A stretch of DNA of 25,422 bases, taken from JBBDXI01 sp040902425 (GTDB lineage: Bacteria > Planctomycetota > Phycisphaerae > Phycisphaerales > UBA1924). How positions within the stretch are numbered: the stretch's first letter is position 1; every line of letters starts with the position of its first letter. Shown piece by piece: positions 7,251 through 13,654 of this stretch. The position numbers and the translations under genes were made by a program. Location of the stretch: assembly GCA_040902425.1 (NCBI GenBank), contig JBBDXI010000059.1, positions 1-25,422 on the forward strand. The letters are read 5' to 3'. The notes under the pieces were generated by a model that was not told where the DNA came from, ran no database searches, and saw nothing but the letters and a program-made list of their open reading frames with translations.

Positions 7251-8438
7251 CTACGGCTCCGGCTCCTCCAGCCGCCGCTCGATCGCCTCGCGCAGGCGCT
7301 CCGCCGTCCGGTTGTACACCTCCTGCGGGTGCCCCACCGGGTCGGGGATGTCCTCGCCGGAGGGGTCGAGCGTCTGCACCCGCGCCCCGGGGGCCACCGA
7401 CTCCACCATCCGCGCGTGCGCCGCCGTCATCGCGTAGATCACGTCCGCCTCCGAGAGCAGTTGCCGGGTCAACTCGTGGGAGGTGTGCCGCGCCAGCGCC
7501 GGGTCGTCGATCCCCAGCTTCCGCGCCGCCGTGACCGACTCGGGCGTCACGGGGACGCCCTCCATCGCCCCGACGCCGGCGGACCGCACGCGGGTCAGCC
7601 GGGCCGCCTCGGCCCCCGGGCCGCCGGCCGCGGCGCTGCGCCGCAGCAGGTCCCGGGCGATCGCCTCGGCCAGGGGCGAGCGGCAGGTGTTCCCCGTGCA
7701 CACGAACAGCACGGTCCGCTCCACCTGCTTGCGGATGAAGCGCTCCTCCAGCACGCCGGCCGACACCACCTCGAACCCGCCCGCCGAGAGCAGGCGCACG
7801 ACCGTGCTGGGGCGCGCGTACCGCGTCGGCCCGTCGTCCAGCGCCAGCCCCACGGGCGACCCTTCCCGCTGCGGGTCGATCGGCGCGGGCGGCGGCTTGT
7901 CGAGGCGCGAGCCGTCCCCCCACCCCGCGGCCGCCACGCCGTCGGCCACGGCCGGGACCCCCGCGCGCCACGCCCCGTCCAGCACCGAGAGCGTCAGCGG
8001 CTGGTCGGGGATGCGCACCGCGATCTCGCGCCCGTTGTGCAGCGTGCCGGGCACAGCGCCGAGGCGCGAGCGCAGGGCCTCGAGGTCCTCGCGCGGACGC
8101 TCGACGAGGAACGTCACCGGGCCGGGGAGCAGCTTGCGGGTGAGGCGGCGGTGGAGCGGGTGGGCGAGGCCCAGGGCCTCGCGGGCGAAGTCGGGCGAGT
8201 GGGCGTGCCACGCGGGCGGGGCCGAGCCGGCGGGCCGGCGGGCGGCCGTGGCCTCGGCGAGGCGGCGCACGGCGTCGGCGCTGGCGGCGCTGGCGAAGAG
8301 CCCGTAGACGGTCTCGGTCGGGAGGGCGACCAGGCGGCCGTCGCGCAGGGCCTCGGCCGCGGCCCTGGCGGCCTCGGCGCGTTCGGCCATGGAGGCGCTG
8401 CGGATGCGCCGGATGGGGCTTGGGCCAGCGGCCTTCAC
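7251..8438 (-). CDS. fusion: YrdC/Sua5-like domain + low-molecular-weight protein tyrosine phosphatase
   Basis: The 395-residue product has two domains. Residues ~17-215 resemble Sua5/YrdC threonylcarbamoyl-AMP synthase: LPTETVYGL, LLPGPVTFLVERP, IAVRIPDQPLTL, and ARPSTVVRL where the family has VESTVVDL. The usual lysine of the K-x-R motif and the S-x-N motif (family APSAN) are not present; the region reads RRPAGSAPP and VPAVADG. Residues ~240-395 are an arsenate-reductase-like tyrosine phosphatase with the P-loop CTGNTCRS (C-x5-R-S) near residue 246 and the general-acid segment SGEDIPDPVG near 360, so that half looks active. GTG 8438 was preferred over ATG 8390 because the IRRIR strand expected before Sua5 lies upstream of the ATG, and GATACT precedes the GTG by 6 nt. 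The N-terminal half may be a substrate- or nucleotide-sensing relic. Confidence 0.85.
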   Translation of the reverse strand: MKAAGPSPIRRIRSASMAERAEAARAAAEALRDGRLVALPTETVYGLFASAASADAVRRLAEATAARRPAGSAPPAWHAHSPDFAREALGLAHPLHRRLTRKLLPGPVTFLVERPREDLEALRSRLGAVPGTLHNGREIAVRIPDQPLTLSVLDGAWRAGVPAVADGVAAAGWGDGSRLDKPPPAPIDPQREGSPVGLALDDGPTRYARPSTVVRLLSAGGFEVVSAGVLEERFIRKQVERTVLFVCTGNTCRSPLAEAIARDLLRRSAAAGGPGAEAARLTRVRSAGVGAMEGVPVTPESVTAARKLGIDDPALARHTSHELTRQLLSEADVIYAMTAAHARMVESVAPGARVQTLDPSGEDIPDPVGHPQEVYNRTAERLREAIERRLEEPEP

Positions 8439-8444
8439 GGGCGG

Positions 8445-8450
8445 AGTATC
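8445..8450 (-). promoter_or_regulatory. -10-like GATACT, probable leaderless start
   Basis: On the minus strand GATACT lies 6 nt before GTG 8438 and there is no Shine-Dalgarno. Confidence 0.4.
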
Positions 8451-8591
8451 CGGGGTGAAGCGTGGGGCGGCAAACGAGCGACCGCGTGAGGGTACGCGGG
8501 ATGTACGGGAAGGCCGCCCTGCCGCGCCCCGCCGGGAGCGGCCCCCGCTCACCGGCCGCCGATGCCCCCGGGCCACGCGGGTCCGCTCCCG

Positions 8592-8597
8592 TATACT
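8592..8597 (+). promoter_or_regulatory. -10 box TATACT for the pilin-like gene
   Basis: TATACT within CCCGTATACTCCC is the best promoter element in the 309-bp spacer. It would give a leader of about 145 nt before ATG 8748. No clear -35 is visible. Confidence 0.45.
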
Positions 8598-8603
8598 CCC
8601 CCC

Positions 8604-8747
8604 AGCCACGCCTCCGGAACCCCCATCACGGGGGGCCCGAAAGGTCTGGTGAGGGCGCCCCGATGGGCTCCCGGGCCGGGTGCGGGCCGGTTGCGCGGCG
8701 GAAGCGGCGTTGGCGGAGATGCCCTGCACAAGGGCGGGAGTCGTTCC
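8604..8747 (+). other. structured 5' leader of the pilin-like gene
   Basis: The predicted leader holds a CCCCC-ATCAC-GGGGG hairpin (about 8620-8635), then GCCCGAAAGG...GAGGGC and CGCCCCGATGGGC helices, and ends with GGGCGGGAG 8 nt before the ATG. It carries no good ORF. The CCGAAAGG piece recalls riboswitch tetraloop motifs, but I cannot fit it to a known class. Confidence 0.3.
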
Positions 8748-9857
8748 ATGCTGAGCACGGAGAGCACGCACGCGCAGGGCCGCCCCCGCGCCTTCACCCT
8801 CATGGAGTTGATGATCGTCATCATCATCATCGCCGTGGTGATCTCGATCCTGATCCCGGCCGTCGCCGGCGCGCGCAACGCCGCCCGGCGCGCCAGCACC
8901 GCCCGCCTGATGAAGGACGTCGCGGACGCCTCCGGGCAGTTCTACACCGACCAGGGCCGTCTCCCCGGGCACTTCTCCGCCCGCGAGATGGCCCACGCCG
9001 ACAACATGGACCAGGGCTTCATGGAGATGCACAACATCGTGGCCGACCTCGCGGGCGGCATCACCGGCGCCGGGAACCTCCCCGCGCCCACCCCCAACTC
9101 CGTCCTCGTCGGCCCCATGTCCTCCACCGCTGGCCAGGTCTGGTTCGACCACGACCGCGTCGGCCTCCCCTCCGGCGGCAAGGCCTACCTCACGCCCGAC
9201 GCCAAGCACTTCATCGCCCAGACCGACACCGGCCAGCAGGCCGCGGCCAATCTGGAGAACGCCCGCCTGAAATCGCTGGTGGACGAGTGGGGCAACCCCA
9301 TCCTCGCCTGGCGGCAGGATGAGCGGGCGATCCAGCCCGTGGCGGTCCTCGCCGACTTCGCCGCCGAGACGGTCGGCGCCGGCGCCCCCGCCCGCTTCTA
9401 CTGGGCCACGAATGCGGGCTTCCTGAAGGCCACAAGCCTCGGCAAGCGCGGCTACAACCAGACCGACCCGCAGCGCGGGAGCATCCTCTCCGACGCTTTC
9501 AACCCCGCCCCGATGCGCATCCAGTCCATGGCCGGCATCCTCGGCAGCCCCAGCGCGGGCACGGACCCCACGGGCTCGGGCGGGACGCCCACCCTCCCCG
9601 CGGCCGGTCGCGCCAAGCTCATCATCCACTCCGCCGGGACCGACGGCGTGTTCGTCGGCGTCCGCGACCCGGGCATGAAACAGTTCGCCGCGACGCGCCC
9701 GTCGGGCTCGCCGTTCTACCCCGACTTCATCGACTACGCGGTCAACTTCGTGACCAAGCCCAGCGGCGGCGAGCGCTGGACCGACAACGACGGCAAGCCC
9801 ACCAGCCGCGACGTCATGTCGAGGTTCGACGACCAGCTCCTCGGCGCCGGGAACTAA
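8748..9857 (+). CDS. pilin-like protein with type IV prepilin N-terminus
   Basis: The 369-residue product opens MLSTESTHAQGRPRAFTLMELMIV. This is a prepilin leader: the processing point is between Ala and Phe (family usually Gly-Phe), Glu is at mature position 5, and a hydrophobic helix (IVIIIIAVVISILIPAVAG) follows. Such proteins are cleaved by the PilD-type peptidase and built into type II secretion pseudopili or type IV pili. Planctomycetes have many large relatives. The rest shows a helix (ARNAARRASTARLMKDVADASGQFY) and then a long soluble domain without motifs I recognise, ending with repeated Gly/Asp-rich loops. GGGAG lies 8 nt upstream of ATG 8748. The upstream in-frame extension to 8562 runs through the promoter and was not used. 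Confidence 0.85.
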   Translation: MLSTESTHAQGRPRAFTLMELMIVIIIIAVVISILIPAVAGARNAARRASTARLMKDVADASGQFYTDQGRLPGHFSAREMAHADNMDQGFMEMHNIVADLAGGITGAGNLPAPTPNSVLVGPMSSTAGQVWFDHDRVGLPSGGKAYLTPDAKHFIAQTDTGQQAAANLENARLKSLVDEWGNPILAWRQDERAIQPVAVLADFAAETVGAGAPARFYWATNAGFLKATSLGKRGYNQTDPQRGSILSDAFNPAPMRIQSMAGILGSPSAGTDPTGSGGTPTLPAAGRAKLIIHSAGTDGVFVGVRDPGMKQFAATRPSGSPFYPDFIDYAVNFVTKPSGGERWTDNDGKPTSRDVMSRFDDQLLGAGN

Positions 9858-9865
9858 GGCCGGCG

Positions 9866-10006
9866 GCGAGCGGCGAGCGCCAGCGACCCGTTGCCAGCGG
9901 CGGCGGGACGGGTGGTCGAGCGGTGGAGAGCGACCGGACGGGGACGCGTCGCGATTCGGGGCGCGCCGGTATTCGGAGAGGACGGGTCGCTGGCGCTCGC
10001 CGCTCG
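9866..10006. repeat. 26-bp inverted repeat with 90-bp spacer between convergent genes
   Basis: Bases 9866-9891 (GCGAGCGGCGAGCGCC then AGCGACCCGT) and 9982-10006 are reverse complements with one mismatch. The unit sits in the 179-bp spacer between the convergent pilin-like and fumarylacetoacetase genes. It could fold as a long hairpin acting as a bidirectional terminator, or be a small MITE-like repeat. No ORF in the spacer is supported. Confidence 0.85.
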
Positions 10007-10036
10007 TCGGGTGGTGGCAAACGCCGCGCGCCGCGG

Positions 10037-11422
10037 TTACTCCGCGGAAGCGGGGAGGACGCGCCCCCGGCACTCTCCGAAGCCGATGCGGCGGAAGCCG
10101 TCGCGCTCGCAGTAGCCCTTGAAGATCACCTCGTCGCCGTCGGCGAGGAAGGTGCGGGTCTCGCCGGAGGGGAGCTGGAGCGGCTTGCGGGGCCTGGGCT
10201 TGCCGCCCTCGCCCGTGCCGTCCCACGTGAGTTCGAGCAGGCAGCCGCGCTCGGTCGCCCCCGGCCCGGAGACGGTCCCGGAGGCGAGCAGGTCGCCGGG
10301 CTGGAGGTTGCAGCCGTTGGAGGCGTGGTGGGTGAGGAGCTGCGCCGGCGTCCAGTAGAGGTCCTTGAAGGAGTTGGATTTGGAGAGGAGGACCGGCGAG
10401 AGGCCGCGGGCCCGCATCTGCTCGGACTGGAGCCACACCTCCAGCGTCAGGTCGATCGCCCCCCGGGCCTGGTCGGCGTCGGACCAGAGGTACGGCAGCG
10501 GCCGCGGGTCCCCCTCCGGCCGCCGGAAGGCCGGGACCCGGAACGGCTCGAGCGCCTCCATGGTGACGATGAAGGGCGAGATGGTGGTCGCGAAGCTCTT
10601 GGCGAGGAACGGCCCCAGCGGCTGGTACTCCCACTTTTGGATATCCCGCGCCGACCAGTCGTTGACGAGGCAGAGGCCGAAGATGTGGCTCTCGGCCTCG
10701 CCGATCGGGATCGGGCGCCCCAGCTCGTTCCCCGGCCCCACGAAGAACCCGACCTCCAGCTCGTAGTCGAGCATCTTGGAGGGGCCGAACCCGGGCGTCT
10801 GGGTGGCCCGACGCTCCGCGGCGGGGTCTTCCGGCGGCGACTGCTGGCCGCGGGGGCGGCGGATGTCGGTCCCGGAGGCGACGATGGACGACGCTCGCCC
10901 GTGGTAGCCGATGGGGATGTGCTTGTAGTTGGGGAGGAGCGGGTTGTCGGGGCGGAACATGGAGCCGACGGTGCGCGCGTGGTGGATGGAGGCGTAGAAG
11001 TCGGTGTAGTTGGGGATTAGGCTGGGCCGGAGAAACTTGGCCTCGTCCAAGGAAATCAGGGCGCTGCTTCGCAAGCTGGTGTTGTCTCGGAGAAGAGGGT
11101 TGTCTGCTCGCAAGAGTTCGCAAAGCCGCGAGCGGAGGCGTGGCATCACGTCGCTGAATGGCCTGATCATGATTCCATCGAGCATGTGCTCGACCGCGGC
11201 CTCCTTGAGTGTGTCACCGATCTCGCCAAACACTCCGGCGGCGACAAGCACATCCAGCCTGAGAAGGCGGTCTCCAATGACGACCCCGACGGGACCATGA
11301 TCCAGTTGAGGCAGATCGAACTGACAGAACGGCAGGTTCTGGATCGGGAAATCCGTCTGTGGCTCGTTGGCGGACTCGACCCAGGAGCGGAGGCCGGGGT
11401 CGTGGGTTTCGTTGACGGGCAT
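10037..11422 (-). CDS. fahA: fumarylacetoacetase
   Basis: Splits fumarylacetoacetate into fumarate and acetoacetate, the last step of tyrosine/homogentisate breakdown. The product is 461 residues, close to family length. The N-terminal SH3-like part (PFCQFDLPQ...GVVIGDRLLRLDVL) precedes the catalytic FAH domain. That domain shows YTDFYASIHHARTVG, IPIGYHGRASSIVASG (catalytic His), DYELEVGFFVG and LVNDWSARDIQKWEYQPLGPF (metal-binding acidic residues), and CLLELTWDG. All key motifs look intact. ATG 11422 was chosen because NETHDPGLRSWV matches the usual N-terminus; TACTCT lies 6 nt upstream. Bases ~11030-11400 (first ~130 residues) are visibly less GC-rich than the rest. No other tyrosine-catabolism genes are adjacent. 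Confidence 0.95.
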   Translation of the reverse strand: MPVNETHDPGLRSWVESANEPQTDFPIQNLPFCQFDLPQLDHGPVGVVIGDRLLRLDVLVAAGVFGEIGDTLKEAAVEHMLDGIMIRPFSDVMPRLRSRLCELLRADNPLLRDNTSLRSSALISLDEAKFLRPSLIPNYTDFYASIHHARTVGSMFRPDNPLLPNYKHIPIGYHGRASSIVASGTDIRRPRGQQSPPEDPAAERRATQTPGFGPSKMLDYELEVGFFVGPGNELGRPIPIGEAESHIFGLCLVNDWSARDIQKWEYQPLGPFLAKSFATTISPFIVTMEALEPFRVPAFRRPEGDPRPLPYLWSDADQARGAIDLTLEVWLQSEQMRARGLSPVLLSKSNSFKDLYWTPAQLLTHHASNGCNLQPGDLLASGTVSGPGATERGCLLELTWDGTGEGGKPRPRKPLQLPSGETRTFLADGDEVIFKGYCERDGFRRIGFGECRGRVLPASAE

Positions 11423-11428
11423 GGCGGA

Positions 11429-11434
11429 AGAGTA
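11429..11434 (-). promoter_or_regulatory. -10-like TACTCT before fahA
   Basis: TACTCT on the minus strand lies 6 nt before ATG 11422 and no Shine-Dalgarno is visible. Confidence 0.4.
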
Positions 11435-11550
11435 GCGGCCGGCGTGTTGAAGCACCCTCCCCCCCCGGGGAGGTGCCGCCGTCTTCGGCGGCGGAGGGGG
11501 CTACGTTCTTCTACCGCTTCTACCGGGCCTCGTCGCGGTGCACGGCGAAG

Positions 11551-11556
11551 TAGACT
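11551..11556 (+). promoter_or_regulatory. -10-like TAGACT before the DUF559 gene
   Basis: TAGACT lies 6 nt before GTG 11563, inside the unit and just past its left inverted repeat. Confidence 0.4.
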
Positions 11557-11562
11557 CGGGGC

Positions 11563-11983
11563 GTGTACGACGCCGGCCCCAAGCCCCCCGCCCGCTCACG
11601 CAAGCCCTCCTCGAAGCGGACCGCGCGCACGGAGTTGACGCTGACCCGCGCCCGCCGGCTCCGCCGCGAAATGACCATGCCCGAGCGGGTTCTGTGGAAC
11701 CTGCTCCGGCGCGACCAGCTCGGCGTGAAGTTCCGCAGGCAGCACCCGATCGGGCCGTTCGTGGGCGACTTCTACTGCGAGGCCGCGAAGCTGTGCGTGG
11801 AGATCGACGCACTCGGGAAAGTACGACGACCGGAACCGCGATGCGTACATGCGGGAGCGCGGGATCGAGGTGAAGCGCTTCCAGGCCTCGGAGTTCCCGA
11901 GGAACCGGTTCGGGGTTCGGGACACGATCCGCGGCCTGGTTGAGGCCCGGGTACGGGCGATCACGGGGGAGGAGGCCCGGTAG
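11563..11983 (+). pseudogene. DUF559 (VSR-like) endonuclease, frameshifted
   Basis: DUF559 proteins have a restriction-endonuclease-like fold related to very-short-patch repair (Vsr) nucleases; their role is poorly known. From GTG 11563 the product has a basic N-terminus, then the family core: MPERVLWNLLRRDQLGVKFRRQHPIGPFVGDFYC and LCVEID. After EIDALG the frame is lost, but the +1 frame resumes as KYDDRNRDAYMRERGIEVKRF, then FPRNRFGVRDTIRGLV to the stop at 11983. Removing one G from the GGG near 11815-11817 would restore a full-length protein (139 aa). It is either a decayed gene or a sequencing error. The invariant D and E-x-D core residues are still encoded. Confidence 0.8.
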
Positions 11984-12109
11984 GAGGAGTAGAAGAAGGT
12001 AGCCCCCTCCGCCGGCTAAGACGCCGGCACCTCCCCCGGGGGGGGAGGGGGGGAGGGTGGTCGGGCGCCGCTGCATTCTCCGGTCCGTCGCCGCGGTCGG
12101 TGGCCGGGG

Positions 12110-12511
12110 TCAGTTCACCACCGCCGCGGTCTCGCACACCTGCCCCTGCCGGATGTAGCTGACCTTCACCGTGTCGCCGGGGCGCGTGCCGCGGACCAGC
12201 TCCCGCAGCCGGCCGGAGTTCACATCCGTCTGGTCGTTCACCGCCGTGATCACGTCGTACCGTTGCAGCCCCGCCTTCTCCGCCGGCGACCCGGGCACCA
12301 CGTGCGTGACCAGCGCCGCCCGGTCGCGGTCGAGGTTCAGCTGCGCCGCCGTCGCCGCGTCCGGCCGCTCCGTGTACACGCCCAGCGCCGTCCGCGACGC
12401 CGAGGTGTAGCTGTCGGCCGGCGTCGTCTGGATCTCGCGGTGCACGATGATGCAGCCGGGCAGAGCCGCCACCGACGCGGCCAGAAGCAGGGCGGGAATC
12501 AGGGCTCTCAT
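12110..12511 (-). CDS. PDZ-domain lipoprotein
   Basis: The 133-residue product has a lipoprotein signal peptide (MRALIPALLLAASVAALPGC) with lipobox LPGC, so it is anchored in a membrane facing the periplasm. Residues ~40-130 are a single PDZ domain: ALGVYTERPD, LVTHVVPGSPAEKAGLQRYDVITAVNDQ, LRELVRGTRPGDTVKVSYIRQG, the common HtrA/C-terminal-protease style PDZ. No protease domain is present, so it may act as a peptide-binding adaptor. AAGGAG lies 8 nt before the ATG. The C-terminus QVCETAAVVN holds one further Cys. Confidence 0.85.
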   Translation of the reverse strand: MRALIPALLLAASVAALPGCIIVHREIQTTPADSYTSASRTALGVYTERPDAATAAQLNLDRDRAALVTHVVPGSPAEKAGLQRYDVITAVNDQTDVNSGRLRELVRGTRPGDTVKVSYIRQGQVCETAAVVN

Positions 12512-12558
12512 GGGTCGTCTCCTTGGGGCGCGGCCTTCTCCGCGGGCCGCGGCGGGAG

Positions 12559-12564
12559 ATTGTA
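12559..12564 (-). promoter_or_regulatory. candidate -10 TACAAT for the PDZ lipoprotein gene
   Basis: TACAAT on the minus strand lies 47 nt before ATG 12511, leaving a short leader that contains the AAGGAG site. No clear -35 is seen. Confidence 0.35.
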
Positions 12565-12592
12565 TTGGGAGAGGCCCGTGCCGCGTTACGCC

Positions 12593-13023
12593 TCAGCGCC
12601 CCGGCGAGCGCCCCCGGGCCCGCGAGTTCCCCCGCGCCCGGCCGCGCCGCCCGGAGCGGTCGCGCCCCGTCCGCGTCCGGCCCCCCGCGCCGATCGCGCC
12701 GAACCGCTTGCGCGACGGGCCCTTGGCCGGGCCGCCGCTCTTCACCCGCGCCGTCCGCTCTCGCTCCGCCAGCTTCGCCTTCTCCGGCGTGTCCTCCAGG
12801 TTGGCCGCCGTCAGGCCCCCGTGCTGCGAGGGGTGCCGCGAGTCCGCCGCGCCCCGCGGCCGGCGCCCGGACCCGCCCTGCCCCGTCACGGTCTCGAACA
12901 CGTGGCGACGGCCGCGCAGCGCGCGGACGCGGTCCGCCCGCGCGCGAGTGCGGCCCTTGGAAGCGCGCCCGGCCTTCAGCGGGTTGGCGGTGCGGGCCTG
13001 GCCTTCTTGGCGCCGGTGGACAT
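12593..13023 (-). pseudogene. Arg/Lys-rich small protein gene with a -1 frameshift
   Basis: ATG 13023 has a strong GGAGG 8 nt upstream and opens MSTGAKKARP, but that frame stops after 15 codons. In the next frame a basic protein continues: TANPLKAGRASKGRTRAR, LRGRRHVFETVTG, GGLTAANLEDTPEKAKLAER, and an Arg/Gly tail ending SRARGRSPGR. The total span is one base short of whole codons, so one missing base around 12985-13011 explains it. Restored, it would be about 143 residues and highly basic, suggesting nucleic-acid binding. I recognise no family. A sequencing error, a real mutation or a programmed shift are all possible; there is no classic slippery heptamer. Confidence 0.5.
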
Positions 13024-13117
13024 GGCGGTTCCCTCCGCGCGATGGTACGGCGCTGCCAGCCGCCGGCGGCGGGGGCGGCGGTTCATGCCCGGATTCGGCG
13101 CGTCGCGGCCCGGCCGC

Positions 13118-13477
13118 TCACCCCTGCATCGGCTTCCACAGGCCGACGAAGGTCCCCTCGGGGTCGGCGATCCACGCGAAGTGGCCCATCCCCGGGACCT
13201 CCTGCTGGGGCACGATGGTCTTGCCGCCGAGCTTCTCCGCCTTGGCGCAGTACGCCGGGATGTCGTCCACCTGGATGTAGACGACCGTGTAGTTGTGCGG
13301 CTCGTGCCCCAGGGAGTTCAGGTGGCCGTTGATGCCGGCGGCGGCGCTGGCGCCGGTGTTGATCATCCGCGCCGGGCCGTAGGATTCGAAGCCCCAGTCG
13401 AACAGCTTCGCGTAGAAGTCCTGGCAGCGCTCGCCGTCCTTGCAGCCGATCTCGAAGTGGACCACGGGGTTGGGCAT
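13118..13477 (-). CDS. VOC (glyoxalase/bleomycin-resistance) family protein
   Basis: The 119-residue product is a single vicinal-oxygen-chelate domain: VVHFEIGCKDGERCQDFYAKLFDW, INGHLNSLGHEPHNYTVVYIQVDDIPAYCAKAEKLGGKTI and FAWIADPEGTFVGLW. The layout is that of PhnB-like/glyoxalase-like enzymes that bind a metal through His and Glu; the substrate cannot be told. GAGGGAG lies about 6 nt before ATG 13477. The longer reading to 13615 would run through its own promoter. It is divergent from the regulator gene at 13655, which may control it. Confidence 0.88.
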   Translation of the reverse strand: MPNPVVHFEIGCKDGERCQDFYAKLFDWGFESYGPARMINTGASAAAGINGHLNSLGHEPHNYTVVYIQVDDIPAYCAKAEKLGGKTIVPQQEVPGMGHFAWIADPEGTFVGLWKPMQG

Positions 13478-13509
13478 GGCGTTCTCCCTCGGGTTGCTCC
13501 GCTGGGGGC

Positions 13510-13538
13510 AGTAGAGCGAGTCGCGGGCCGCGTGTAAA
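13510..13538 (-). promoter_or_regulatory. sigma70-like promoter of the VOC gene
   Basis: On the minus strand TTTACA (13538-13533) and TCTACT (13515-13510) are separated by exactly 17 nt. The expected start site leaves a leader of about 25 nt containing GAGGGAG. It is the best-formed promoter in the window. Confidence 0.6.
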
Positions 13539-13621
13539 GGTGAGAATCCGCGGCCGGGGGCGTGTGCGGGGGAGGGGGCCGGGGGGGGTAGGTCGGGGTC
13601 GGGGGGCGGCGTCACCCGGCT

Positions 13622-13649
13622 TTTCAGATGTTATTGAAATGACTATACT
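13622..13649 (+). promoter_or_regulatory. promoter and operator-like inverted repeat of the regulator gene
   Basis: TATACT (13644-13649) lies 5 nt before ATG 13655, so the mRNA is probably leaderless. Just upstream TTTCA and TGAAA (13622-13626, 13635-13639) form an 18-bp dyad with an 8-bp centre in an unusually AT-rich island, where a dimeric winged-helix repressor could bind over the -35/spacer. Confidence 0.45.
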
Positions 13650-13654
13650 TGGCC

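Larger units (their letters stand above)
11453..12060. mobile_element. 608-bp unit: DUF559 gene inside ~80-bp terminal inverted repeats
   Basis: The left arm (11453-11529) and right arm (11974-12060) are reverse complements over nearly their whole length. Each reads from the outside CACCCTCCCCC, CCGGGG(G)AGGTGCCG, an inner hairpin, GGCGGAGGGGGCTAC, TTCTTCTAC and TACCGGGCC. The inner hairpin is GCCGCCG-TCTT-CGGCGGC on the left and GCCGGC-TAAGAC-GCCGGC on the right: bases differ but pairing is kept. The DUF559 gene fills the inside and its stop codon lies in the right arm. No transposase is present, so any mobility would depend on the encoded nuclease or on outside enzymes. Target-site duplications were not recognised. 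Confidence 0.7.

Noticed and set aside
8604..8747. Known riboswitch (cyclic-di-GMP GEMM type) in the pilin leader
   Set aside because: The CCGAAAGG piece is suggestive, but the conserved GEMM core and its second helix are not found in order.
7251..11123. One 1290-codon minus frame joining the phosphatase fusion with sequence antisense to the pilin-like gene
   Set aside because: Only the part below 8438 has protein family features; the rest overlaps fahA and the pilin-like gene in wrong frames.
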